From positions 1 to 64,000 of the forward strand of contig JAPPII010000115.1 of the NCBI GenBank assembly GCA_028820845.1: a stretch of 64,000 nucleotides of DNA. The letters run 5' to 3'. Of the stretch, positions 29,268 through 37,168 are shown piece by piece. The notes under the pieces were generated by a model. The model had not been told where the DNA came from, ran no database searches, and saw only the letters and a program-made list of their open reading frames with translations. This DNA is from Candidatus Poribacteria bacterium (GTDB taxonomy: Bacteria > Poribacteria > WGA-4E > WGA-3G). The position numbers and the translations under genes were made by a program. The number at the start of each line of letters is the position of its first letter. Position 1 is the first letter of the stretch.

Positions 29268-30146
29268 ATGGATTTAAGTTTCAGTACGAGCGTTGGTAAC
29301 GGCGCGTGGAGCCTTGCCGAATGCGCAGCGTGGGCAAAAGCCAACGGGTTCGACGCAATCCGTCCCAACGCTACAGGCGTTTTTGAACCCAACGTCATTA
29401 TACAATCCGACACAGAAGCAGTCAAGGAAATTCTCAGTGCGAACGACATCTATCTCGCAGCCTTAACATCGCATTGTAACCTACTCGACGATGATACAGA
29501 AACACGAGAGAACGCACGCGCGGCACTCATGCAAGCCGTTGAAGCGACACATATCCTCGGTGCCCCTGTGTTGGTGACGTATGCGGGTAGTCCGGTCAGC
29601 TGGCATTTTTATGGGCAGTTCTCTTCAGAACCGGGAAACCCTGGGGATAGGTCGGTTGAACTCGTCGGACGGTTCAAGGAGATGTGGACCCCTGTTGTCC
29701 GCTTCGCCGAAGAGAAAGGTGTCCAGATTGCCTTAGACTGTGCCGTTCGGATGGGCAATATCGCTTGTAATCCTGAAATGTGGGAACGGATTCTCGACGC
29801 AATCCCATCGGATTCCTTAGGGTTATCCTGTGACCCGTCGCATTGGCTGTGGATGGGGATTTTACCGGCTGAGGACGCTATCCGTATGTTCAACGGCAAA
29901 TGGTATTATGCCGACGTGAAAGATTGCGAAATCAGTCCACAAATGAAGTTTCGGCAAGGCATCATTGGGAACTGGTGGTGGCAATACCGTGTGCCCGGAC
30001 GTGGACAACTGAACTGGGGTACGATTACTGGTGCCTTGCAGGAATCGGGTTACGACTATGTGCTTTGCGTTGAAAACGAGGACCGCGGTGCCCCTGGATT
30101 AGATGGTTTCGCGCTTGGTGGTCGGTATCTCCGGCAATTTCTTTAG
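29268..30146 (+). CDS. Xylose-isomerase-like TIM-barrel sugar isomerase/epimerase
   Basis: A 292-residue product with the AP-endonuclease-2/xylose-isomerase-like barrel: N-terminal MDLSFSTSVGNGAWSLAECA, metal-binding segments VQIALDCAVR, LGLSCDPSHWLW and KWYYADVKDCE, and a closing YDYVLCVENED. Enzymes of this type isomerise or epimerise sugars and sugar acids. AAAGGGAAG precedes the ATG. It stands alone between divergent repair genes and a repeat region, so its pathway is open. Confidence 0.85.
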   Translation: MDLSFSTSVGNGAWSLAECAAWAKANGFDAIRPNATGVFEPNVIIQSDTEAVKEILSANDIYLAALTSHCNLLDDDTETRENARAALMQAVEATHILGAPVLVTYAGSPVSWHFYGQFSSEPGNPGDRSVELVGRFKEMWTPVVRFAEEKGVQIALDCAVRMGNIACNPEMWERILDAIPSDSLGLSCDPSHWLWMGILPAEDAIRMFNGKWYYADVKDCEISPQMKFRQGIIGNWWWQYRVPGRGQLNWGTITGALQESGYDYVLCVENEDRGAPGLDGFALGGRYLRQFL

Positions 30147-30149
30147 TTA

Positions 30150-30192
30150 TTGGCTGTCGGCTTTCAGCGGTCAGTAGTCAGCAATCAGTATG
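30150..30192. repeat. Dispersed repeat of CAGCGGTCAG type
   Basis: GGCTGTCGGCTTTCAGCGGT and CAGTAGTCAGCAATCAG, relatives of the end of the palindromic element at 14241-14265. Confidence 0.5.
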
Positions 30193-30214
30193 CGTCTGTC
30201 CTATACGCAGGGCT

Positions 30215-30343
30215 GTTTAGTTTTCCAGTAATTTGCCTCTGGAAGCCCGAACTTGTTCGGGAAAAGTGCGCTATCCCGAATAAATTCGGGCATCCGGAAA
30301 CGGGAAGGCTTCACATAGGCAAACTTAACTCTTAAAACTAAAC
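30215..30343. repeat. Nested palindromic element with two core hairpins
   Basis: Three nested perfect inverted repeats: GTTTAGTTTT (30215-30224) with AAAACTAAAC (30334-30343); TTTGCCT (30232-30238) with AGGCAAA (30317-30323); GAAGCC (30242-30247) with GGCTTC (30307-30312). Inside them stand two related hairpins, CCCGAAC/GTTCGGG (30246-30261) and CCCGAAT/ATTCGGG (30275-30290). The whole folds into a long stem capped by a branched head. It could be a small non-autonomous mobile element or a structured RNA. No coding potential. Confidence 0.7.
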
Positions 30344-30437
30344 GACTCTGGATCTATCTTTCAATCCCTTGCAATTGGTTACAATTTATGCTAACCTATC
30401 GGTATATCCTCAATCTGCACGAAACGACGGATAAAAA

Positions 30438-31517
30438 ATGGTAAAGCAATTACAACCAAAATCACACAAAATAGCGATTCTTGCCGAAGGTTCATTCGGT
30501 ATCCTCGAATCGAAAACTGCCACAGTTCTCGTGCGTTACCTCCCTGACAATGTAGTTGCAGTTATTGATAGCGATAACGCCGGACGAGATACCAGCGAAG
30601 TGATTGAGATTGGTGAAGGCATCCCAATTGTCAGCAATCTCGCTGAGGCGATGCGGTTTAATCCGACGATGCTCGCTATCGGTATTGCGCCGCCGGGTGG
30701 GGAGTTACCACATGCGTGGCGGGCGATCCTTCACGAAGCGATCCAAAATCGTCTACACATCATGAGCGGCTTGCACCAATTTCTGAGTGAAGATACGGAT
30801 CTGTCCGAACTGGCAGACGCACACAATGTTGTCCTCTGGGATGCCCGGAAACCGCCTGCTCACCTACCCGTTGCGACGTGCAAAGCCGCTGATGTCGATG
30901 CGACTGTCGTCCTAACTGTAGGTTCAGATTGCCGAGTCGGTAAAATGCTATCGGGTATAGAGGTTACAAACGCCATACAGGCGCGTGGCGTGAACGCAGA
31001 ATTCTGTCCAACAGGGCAAAATGGAATTATGGTATGGGGTTGGGGTATTGCGATCGATGCTGTTGTCTCTGATTTCACTGCGGGTGCGGCGGAGGAGATT
31101 GTGCTTGAAGGTGCGAAAAATCACGAACTGCTTATCGTTGAAGGGCAAGGTTCGCTGGTCCATCCCGGATACTCTGGTGTGACGTTAAGCCTACTCCACG
31201 GGAGTCTGCCGGATGCGATGATCTTCTGTCATCAACCTTCGCGGGACACGGTCGCTCGGTATACAGTGCCGTTGCCGTCATTGCCTGAGATGATAGCCCA
31301 ATACGAAGCGATGGCTGCGCCGATAAAGCCTGCCAAAGTGATTGGGTTGGCGTTGAACTGTTTTGACTTATCTGAGTCAGAAGCACAAGCGGCTATCCGT
31401 GCAACAGAAGCAGAGACAGGCTTACCTGCAACGGATGTTGTACGGTTTGGTGCAGATAAACTGGTTGATGCGGTGCAGAAGACACACGCAAAAATCGTGG
31501 GGAAACCAAAGCCGTAG
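30438..31517 (+). CDS. DUF1611 (DgcN-like) protein
   Basis: A 359-residue product. The N-terminal part (KIAILAEGSFGILESKTATV, then VIDSDNAGRDTSEVI) is a Rossmann-like domain; the C-terminal part has a P-loop-like TVGSDCRVGKMLSGIEV (about 159-175), CPTGQNGIMVWGWGIAIDAV and LLIVEGQGSLVHPGYSGVT, the DUF1611 pattern. A characterised relative, DgcN, acts in D-glutamate/D-amino-acid catabolism as an N-acetyltransferase partner. A neighbouring dipeptide epimerase, common elsewhere, is not seen. It is followed at 19 bases by a dioxygenase gene with a good ribosome site. Confidence 0.8.
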   Translation: MVKQLQPKSHKIAILAEGSFGILESKTATVLVRYLPDNVVAVIDSDNAGRDTSEVIEIGEGIPIVSNLAEAMRFNPTMLAIGIAPPGGELPHAWRAILHEAIQNRLHIMSGLHQFLSEDTDLSELADAHNVVLWDARKPPAHLPVATCKAADVDATVVLTVGSDCRVGKMLSGIEVTNAIQARGVNAEFCPTGQNGIMVWGWGIAIDAVVSDFTAGAAEEIVLEGAKNHELLIVEGQGSLVHPGYSGVTLSLLHGSLPDAMIFCHQPSRDTVARYTVPLPSLPEMIAQYEAMAAPIKPAKVIGLALNCFDLSESEAQAAIRATEAETGLPATDVVRFGADKLVDAVQKTHAKIVGKPKP

Positions 31518-31536
31518 TACTGAAGGAGATAAACAG

Positions 31537-32337
31537 ATGACCGATGAAGAAAAATTTCGATTCGACTTAACCGGATTCCTTGTCCGTCCCGCAATCCTTG
31601 AACGCGATGAAGTGGACGCAATCGTTGAACAGATTGACCGGATACATCACAACCCAGAATCGCTTCCACCGGAACATCGCGCCGTGCCGGGTGGTCCCGC
31701 GAGTGTCCTCATCGATCATCCGAAAGTTCTCGATGTTTTACACGAAATCATCGGGCCCGATGTCCGAATGGAAAATACCTTCTCTGTCTGGCGTGAAAAA
31801 GGACAGGAACACGGCGGACTCCACGGTGGTGGACCGCAACAAGGTGATCCAATCTTCGGATACCGTGTCCATAACGGACGGATCCATGCGGGAATGGTGC
31901 GCGTCGTCTTTGAACTCACGGATATTTCCAAAAAGGACGGGGCAACACACTTCATAGCGGGCAGCCACAAATCCAACTTCCCGATGCATCCCGACCACAT
32001 GTCGTTAGAAGAAGGGAAACGGAGTCCGTTTCTAATGACTTATGAATGTCCGGCGGGTAGTGCAATCTTCTTCACGGAAAATCTGTGTCATGCCGGTCCT
32101 GTATGGCAACGTGAGACACCGCGTGTGGCAGTGCTAAACGCTTATGCGCATCTCGCAACGCATTGGCACCGACTGCGGATTCCACCTGAAGTGCTTTTAG
32201 GTTTGCCGCGTGAAAAACAGGTATACTTCCGAGAACCGTGGGTCGCTGACTTTCGCACGAGTCCGGCAACTATTAACACCATCGATCGGTTCCTCAACAA
32301 CGACGAGCCACCTGTTAATACGGACACTAAGCCGTGA
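31537..32337 (+). CDS. Phytanoyl-CoA dioxygenase-like protein with HxG in place of HxD
   Basis: A 266-residue product with the family frame: FDLTGFLVRPAILERDEVDA, MVRVVFELTDISKKDGATHF, IAGSHKSNFPM and the distal His in GSAIFFTENLCHAGPVW. At the metal motif, HGGLHGGGPQQGDPIF replaces the usual H-x-D: the residue two after His is Gly. In Fe/2OG halogenases the same Asp is lost to Ala or Gly, freeing a site for chloride; alternatively the protein uses another ligand or is inactive. TGAAGGAGAT precedes the ATG at 31537; an upstream in-frame start at 31363 would run inside the DUF1611 gene and is rejected. Confidence 0.75.
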   Translation: MTDEEKFRFDLTGFLVRPAILERDEVDAIVEQIDRIHHNPESLPPEHRAVPGGPASVLIDHPKVLDVLHEIIGPDVRMENTFSVWREKGQEHGGLHGGGPQQGDPIFGYRVHNGRIHAGMVRVVFELTDISKKDGATHFIAGSHKSNFPMHPDHMSLEEGKRSPFLMTYECPAGSAIFFTENLCHAGPVWQRETPRVAVLNAYAHLATHWHRLRIPPEVLLGLPREKQVYFREPWVADFRTSPATINTIDRFLNNDEPPVNTDTKP

Positions 32338-32493
32338 TAGCAAAATTTATTGGTGCGTTTTCTTAAGGCTGAATAGCAAGATGACGAAATCCTGGAACCT
32401 TCTTCAACGAGGTGTCTCGGTGAGGTTGGGAAATCCTGTTAATGATGCAATAAATGGATGGGAACTGGAAAAGCAAGGATATAAAACGAAAAC

Positions 32494-32568
32494 GGTGCGG
32501 TTACAAACCGCACCTACCTATTTTAAAGGAACTTCAGGATACGACTGGCAAGGTTAGGAAACCTCGCC
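32494..32568. repeat. Two dispersed hairpin repeats
   Basis: GTGCGGTT (32495-32502) with AACCGCAC (32506-32513), identical in stem to the one at 21112-21130; and GGCAAGGTT (32548-32556) with AACCTCGCC (32560-32568), a one-mismatch relative of the one at 9779-9800. They lie downstream of the HxG dioxygenase gene. Confidence 0.6.
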
Positions 32569-32644
32569 AGCGGTGCGTGAGTTTTCGCTTATAGTGTAAA
32601 CTTATTTTTCATATCTACTATAAAATGGGTTGTATTTCCGTCAA

Positions 32645-33040
32645 CGGTACCCACACGCTAAAGCGTGGGGAAACCTGTGCTTCCTCGCAGTCTGCGGTTT
32701 CCTCTAAGAGTCCACCGTCTTACGTCTGCTCCACTTAGGGCAGCCGAGCCTGCCCGTTTAGAATAGAATTGGGGGAACACACGCAGTTGGCTGGAATTCT
32801 ACTCCTCTTGCTACGTCGGTGTGTTCCGATATACTTTTTAGGTGATATGGACACCAAACACTTTTGACTACTTTCCACGGTAGTGGACACCACCTCTACA
32901 GAGAGTAGAGGGTGGAAACGGTGTCCAAGTGTCTGGTAATATTATACTACATTTTTAGGTGAATGTCAAATCTTTTTTTCACACAACCATAGGCGGTGTC
33001 TACATCCCCGACCTAAAGGACGGGGGTTTGACACCGAAGA
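32645..33040. mobile_element. Structured element with IS200/IS605-like end hairpins, no transposase
   Basis: About 400 bases with no convincing gene. The left end has CACGC-TAAA-GCGTG (32654-32667); the right end has CCCCGACC-TAAA-GGACGGGG (33006-33025), enclosed by CGGTGTC (32994-33000) and GACACCG (33030-33036). Both end hairpins have a TAAA loop, as in IS200/IS605 ends. Between them are GGAAACC/GGTTTCC (32669-32702), GGGCAG/CTGCCC (32738-32755), a 9-bp GGAACACAC/GTGTGTTCC (32774-32827), GGACACC/GGTGTCC (32849 or 32885 with 32920-32926), and CTCTAC/GTAGAG (about 32893-32909). It could be a palindrome-associated non-autonomous transposon, an orphan omega/HEARO-like guide RNA, or another structured RNA. 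Confidence 0.6.
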
Positions 33041-33091
33041 TTATGCTAAATAGCGTATATCAAATTACTGATAATTCACAGAAAAATTGTA

Positions 33092-33120
33092 TTGATTTTT
33101 CGCATCAAATATGGTATAAT
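33092..33120 (+). promoter_or_regulatory. Strong sigma-70 promoter of the helicase gene
   Basis: TTGATT (33092-33097) and a consensus TATAAT (33115-33120) are 17 bases apart, 127 bases before the ATG at 33247. It begins 52 bases after the right end of the structured element. Confidence 0.7.
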
Positions 33121-33246
33121 AACGCAGGTTCAATCATAATGGCGAACCTTCACATCAGTGTTGTAACCTTGAGATAAGCACTATATTTCACGAAATACCG
33201 AAAGTGATGCGAACCTTTTCCGATAGAAGGCACCGGAGGAAATCCG

Positions 33247-36200
33247 ATGAACATCCTCAATGAATTAAACGAAAAACAGAGAGAAGCAGTAACACATAAA
33301 AATGGTCCACTGCTCGTCATCGCGGGTCCCGGCACGGGAAAAACAAAAGTCATTACACACCGTATTGCCTACTTGATTCGTGAACACAATATTAAACCTG
33401 AAAACATCCTCGCAATTACCTTTACAAACAAAGCCGCGGAGGAGATGCAGGAACGCATCAATAGTGAAATCGGTGAACCACACGGATCCAGCGTTAAGGC
33501 TTGCACCTTCCATGCATTTTGCGTCAAAGTGCTCCGAAAACATGCAACACAAATCGGACTGAGCGAAAACTTCACTATCTTTGATCAAGAGTTCCAAGAC
33601 GAGATTCTAACGGAAAGCGTCCGCGAGTTAAGCCTTAACCCTGACGACTATCCACCATGGCTGCTGCGCAACGTCATCAGTGATGCCAAATGTAAATTAC
33701 AGAATCCTGTCGATGCAGCGGATACATTGGATATTTACGAGTCCGGAACCATTGAAAACATCCGAAGTGTCCTGCAAAGCTATCAGGATAAACTCGACGA
33801 ATACGATGCGCTTGATTTCGACGATCTCCTTGTGAAAACCGTCGAACTGCTTGAACGGGTAGCAGAGGTCCGAGAAGCCTATCGTCGGGAGATCTCATAC
33901 ATCCTTGTTGATGAATACCACGATGTGAACAACGTACAATATCGTTTACTCCAACTGCTCTGTCCACCACCGGAGGGGAACCTGATGGTCGTCGCTGACG
34001 AAGATCAGGCGATCTATAGTTGGCGTGGGTCGAATCCACAGTATATTGAGGATTTCAAAATCGACTTCAACCCAGAGACCCTCACACTGGACGATCACTA
34101 CCGATGCAGTGAGAAGATTTTGCGCGCCGCAGAGGAAGTCATTTCTAAAAACATAGAACGACAAAAACAGCATACCCTCAGAACCCACAAAGATGTCGGA
34201 CGCGACATTTTCCACTATACCTTCGATACTCCTGTAGCAGAAGCACTCGGTGTCATTGATGTTATCAGGAAATTAGTAGAACAACGCAACTACTCTTATC
34301 GCGATATAGCGATCTTTTACCGAACACATAGACTCGCAGACGTGTTGGCTGAGCAGCTCCTACGTGCCAACATCCAATTTCAACGCGTTCAACCGATGAA
34401 TTCCTTTGGAGAGGGAAATAGTAAGAGCATTCTCGCCTATCTCCGTTTTATCCAGTGGCAACTTCCACAAGATTTGGAACGCGCCATCAATTTTCCTGAG
34501 ACTTGCATTGACGATCTGACATGGGTGCGCCTTAAGTGGCTCGCACAACGCGAACATATTGCGTTCATCGAACTGCTGAAAAATATCGAGGCATATCCAC
34601 AGGATGTCGGTCCCTTGACCCGCCGAAATGTGCGTCAGTTCTGGACGCAACTTGAGGATTTATCAACTGAAATCGAAGGAGAGGCGGTTGATAAGATAAT
34701 TCTCAAACTCTTTGACGCGTTGGAACAGTCTCGTTCTGCCTACCGCGCTGAAGAGTTGGAAGTCATCGAAAGGCAACCTGAACTGTCGAATCTCACAACG
34801 GCGCAAGATGTTCTCTATAGTGCCATCGACCTCGATGAACCGATTCAGATTACTGCCAGTCATGGGATTGACGAATACTGCGCGGCACACATTATCCACC
34901 AGACACTTGAAACCTATCTGGATCACACAGCGCAACTTCAATTCCTACCTCCTGATGAAAACGATGTGACACAGATGGCAAATGGAGTCCACATACTCAT
35001 CGGCGATTTTTCGGAAATTGGTGAAAGTGGGAGAGACGCGCGGACAATCCTGATTGGAACAGCGGATGTAATAGATACAGATGCGATTCATCTTGGAACT
35101 GAAGGGGTTCGGAGTCTCGCAGCCCTCAAACTTTGCCAACGGCTTATCAACCGTTTTGAAAGTCCGAACATGGCGGATATGGTTGTCTACGATTTGGAAA
35201 CAACTGGCATCAATCCAAAAACGGCAGAGATTGTTGAAATCGCTGCACAACGACTCAGCGCAATAGGCAGCGAAGTCGAACGGTTTCATAGTTTGGTAAA
35301 ACCGCCGGGTGGTCACATTCCACGTGCCGCCACGCGCATTCACAGAATTGACGCAGAAACAGTCAAAGATTCCCCAGGAATTGAAATCGTTTTGCCGGAA
35401 CTCATGGGGTTCCTCCAAGATCGGATCTTGATTGGGCACAACGTAGCGGAATACGATAATCCCATCCTCGCGCGGGACCTCAGACGATATTTGAGTCGGG
35501 ATTTGTCCGCTCCCCATTACGATACACTCGCCACAGCGCGTCGGCTTTTCCCGCGACAACGGTGTAGCATGGGAGCACTCGCCGAAAAATTTGGAATCGA
35601 ACACGGTCGCCTACACGGTGCTTTGGAGGACGTTGAGGTCAATCGAGAAATCTTTAAAGAACTCATCAAAATTGATGCTTACAAACGCGAGGTAAAATCT
35701 CTGACTGAACTCCTACCTCTCGTGGGTATCGGTATCCTCGCCAAAACTGGCGCATCACCTACTAAGGAAACCTTAACTGAAACGGATGCGTTTCTCAATG
35801 CTGCGAAACGTGTCGTACAGATGCACGACCCTAAATTGCCAGATCGCTTCCCGCTTGAAGCAGCGGAGGCGGAACAGGCAACAGCCTATATGGAAGAATT
35901 ACAGGATGTCCCGCCTCCTGAGTTTCCGGAAGACCTTGCGTGGCGACAACGGCGTATTCAGTTTATGAACGCTGTGCTTCATTTTGAATCCATGAGTGAT
36001 ACGAATAGACTCACCGATTTCTTAGATTATCAAAAGTTGCTCACGAATGTCGATGAACTTGACGACACGACCGAACAACTGACGTTAATGACGTTGCACG
36101 CAGCGAAGGGAACAGAATTTCCGATCGTTATCATTATTGGTATGGAGGAGGGGAGTTTTCCGATGTGGCGGCAGGATATTACAGAAGCGGAACTTGAGGA

Positions 36201-36363
36201 GGAGCGTCGTCTTTTCTATGTCGGTATGACCCGGGCGCAAGCGCAGCTTTATCTGAGTTCTGTCACCTATCGTTTTGGGGACAGGGATCGCGCGTCGTCA
36301 ATGTTTGTCAGGGAGATACCATCTAATTATGTGATTAGATGGAGTCCACAGCGCAGGAGATAG
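33247..36363 (+). CDS. UvrD/Rep-type helicase with an inserted DnaQ-like 3'-5' exonuclease
   Basis: A 1038-residue product. Helicase motif I AGPGTGKT is at 26-33, motif II and neighbours in ILVDEYHDVNNVQYRLLQ and VVADEDQAIYSWRGSNPQY (about 220-265). After a middle of about 350 residues comes a DEDDh exonuclease: VYDLETTGINPKTAEIVEIA (about 645-664), LIGHNVAEYDNPILARDL (about 730) and HGRLHGALEDVEVN (about 790). Helicase motifs V and VI follow: LMTLHAAKGTEFPIVIIIG (about 948) and EERRLFYVGMTRAQ (about 990). So the nuclease is inserted within helicase domain 2 rather than added at an end. It would unwind and trim DNA in repair. GGAGG precedes the ATG. Confidence 0.9.
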   Translation: MNILNELNEKQREAVTHKNGPLLVIAGPGTGKTKVITHRIAYLIREHNIKPENILAITFTNKAAEEMQERINSEIGEPHGSSVKACTFHAFCVKVLRKHATQIGLSENFTIFDQEFQDEILTESVRELSLNPDDYPPWLLRNVISDAKCKLQNPVDAADTLDIYESGTIENIRSVLQSYQDKLDEYDALDFDDLLVKTVELLERVAEVREAYRREISYILVDEYHDVNNVQYRLLQLLCPPPEGNLMVVADEDQAIYSWRGSNPQYIEDFKIDFNPETLTLDDHYRCSEKILRAAEEVISKNIERQKQHTLRTHKDVGRDIFHYTFDTPVAEALGVIDVIRKLVEQRNYSYRDIAIFYRTHRLADVLAEQLLRANIQFQRVQPMNSFGEGNSKSILAYLRFIQWQLPQDLERAINFPETCIDDLTWVRLKWLAQREHIAFIELLKNIEAYPQDVGPLTRRNVRQFWTQLEDLSTEIEGEAVDKIILKLFDALEQSRSAYRAEELEVIERQPELSNLTTAQDVLYSAIDLDEPIQITASHGIDEYCAAHIIHQTLETYLDHTAQLQFLPPDENDVTQMANGVHILIGDFSEIGESGRDARTILIGTADVIDTDAIHLGTEGVRSLAALKLCQRLINRFESPNMADMVVYDLETTGINPKTAEIVEIAAQRLSAIGSEVERFHSLVKPPGGHIPRAATRIHRIDAETVKDSPGIEIVLPELMGFLQDRILIGHNVAEYDNPILARDLRRYLSRDLSAPHYDTLATARRLFPRQRCSMGALAEKFGIEHGRLHGALEDVEVNREIFKELIKIDAYKREVKSLTELLPLVGIGILAKTGASPTKETLTETDAFLNAAKRVVQMHDPKLPDRFPLEAAEAEQATAYMEELQDVPPPEFPEDLAWRQRRIQFMNAVLHFESMSDTNRLTDFLDYQKLLTNVDELDDTTEQLTLMTLHAAKGTEFPIVIIIGMEEGSFPMWRQDITEAELEEERRLFYVGMTRAQAQLYLSSVTYRFGDRDRASSMFVREIPSNYVIRWSPQRRR

Positions 36364-36398
36364 AACGCTGTTAACAGTGATTTGAATGATAGTAGACA

Positions 36399-37106
36399 CT
36401 ACTCAGAAGCTTGTAGCCGTTCAAGGACTGCCCGAAGCTCAGCAAGTTCGGTTTCTGCTGCTGCTGCGCGAGCCTCCGCGACTTGCCGAGCGCGTGCCTC
36501 ACCTTCAGCGCGAGCCTCTGCTGCGTCCGCTCGCTCATCAGAGGTAGGCAACCACGTACCATTCATTGGGTCATACAGGCGCAGCGTGTCTTCATGCTCA
36601 CCAAGTTCCAAGCCTAACTGCTCAGACACAAGTCGATCGTTCACAAACTCTATCTCCTCGTACATACCCCCGACAAGACGGAACCCTATGAACGAAGGTT
36701 CTACCTCATGATAGGGGTCGTAAATATAATACTCTCTGACTTTCAGGACATTCGCGTAAAGCTCCTTTTTCTCACCTAAATCTTTTCTGACTGTGCTTGG
36801 ACTCGCGACCTCCAATACGAAATCAAGCGTCGGATGCTGTTCCCACGTCTTATACACCCGAAGTTCTTTCTTGGAGACCCCCCGAACCATAAATACATCC
36901 GGAGAGACAGACTTCCGAGGGTTGCCTTCTTCGTAATACAGCAGCATGTTCCCTCCAATATACACTTCGGGAATCTTATAGAAATGTCTTCTCAGAACAT
37001 TCACGAAATCTATCATGACTTGTTGATGTCTCGGAGTTTCTGCCATCGGTTGACCGTCGGATTCGGGATAGACGACTGTGGGGGCAGAACGTAGTCTTTG
37101 GTGCAT
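36399..37106 (-). CDS. Uma2 family PD-(D/E)XK endonuclease
   Basis: About 235 residues. PRHQQVMIDFVNVLRRHF, SVSPDVFMVRG and LDFVLEVASPSTVRKDLGEK give the Uma2/DUF820 nuclease core with Asp, Glu and the catalytic Lys pattern; VREYYIYDP follows. The last 50 residues are an Ala/Glu/Arg coiled-coil tail (ADAAEARAEGEARARQVAE), usual for the family. The start at 37106 (AAAGGAAATAGCACG before it) is preferred over the ATG at 37151, which lies in a self-complementary CGAACCGCGAACTACGAACC-like stretch. Uma2 genes are abundant and mobile in some phyla; their biological role is unclear. Confidence 0.85.
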   Translation of the reverse strand: MHQRLRSAPTVVYPESDGQPMAETPRHQQVMIDFVNVLRRHFYKIPEVYIGGNMLLYYEEGNPRKSVSPDVFMVRGVSKKELRVYKTWEQHPTLDFVLEVASPSTVRKDLGEKKELYANVLKVREYYIYDPYHEVEPSFIGFRLVGGMYEEIEFVNDRLVSEQLGLELGEHEDTLRLYDPMNGTWLPTSDERADAAEARAEGEARARQVAEARAAAAETELAELRAVLERLQASE

Positions 37107-37168
37107 CGTGCTATTTCCTTTAGTAGCGGTTCGTAGTTCGCGGTTCGCCATTTATTAATCACTATCTG

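Noticed and set aside
36382-36711. Ser/Arg/Ala-rich frame opposite the Uma2 gene
   Set aside because: It is the antisense of the coiled-coil tail and has no ribosome site.
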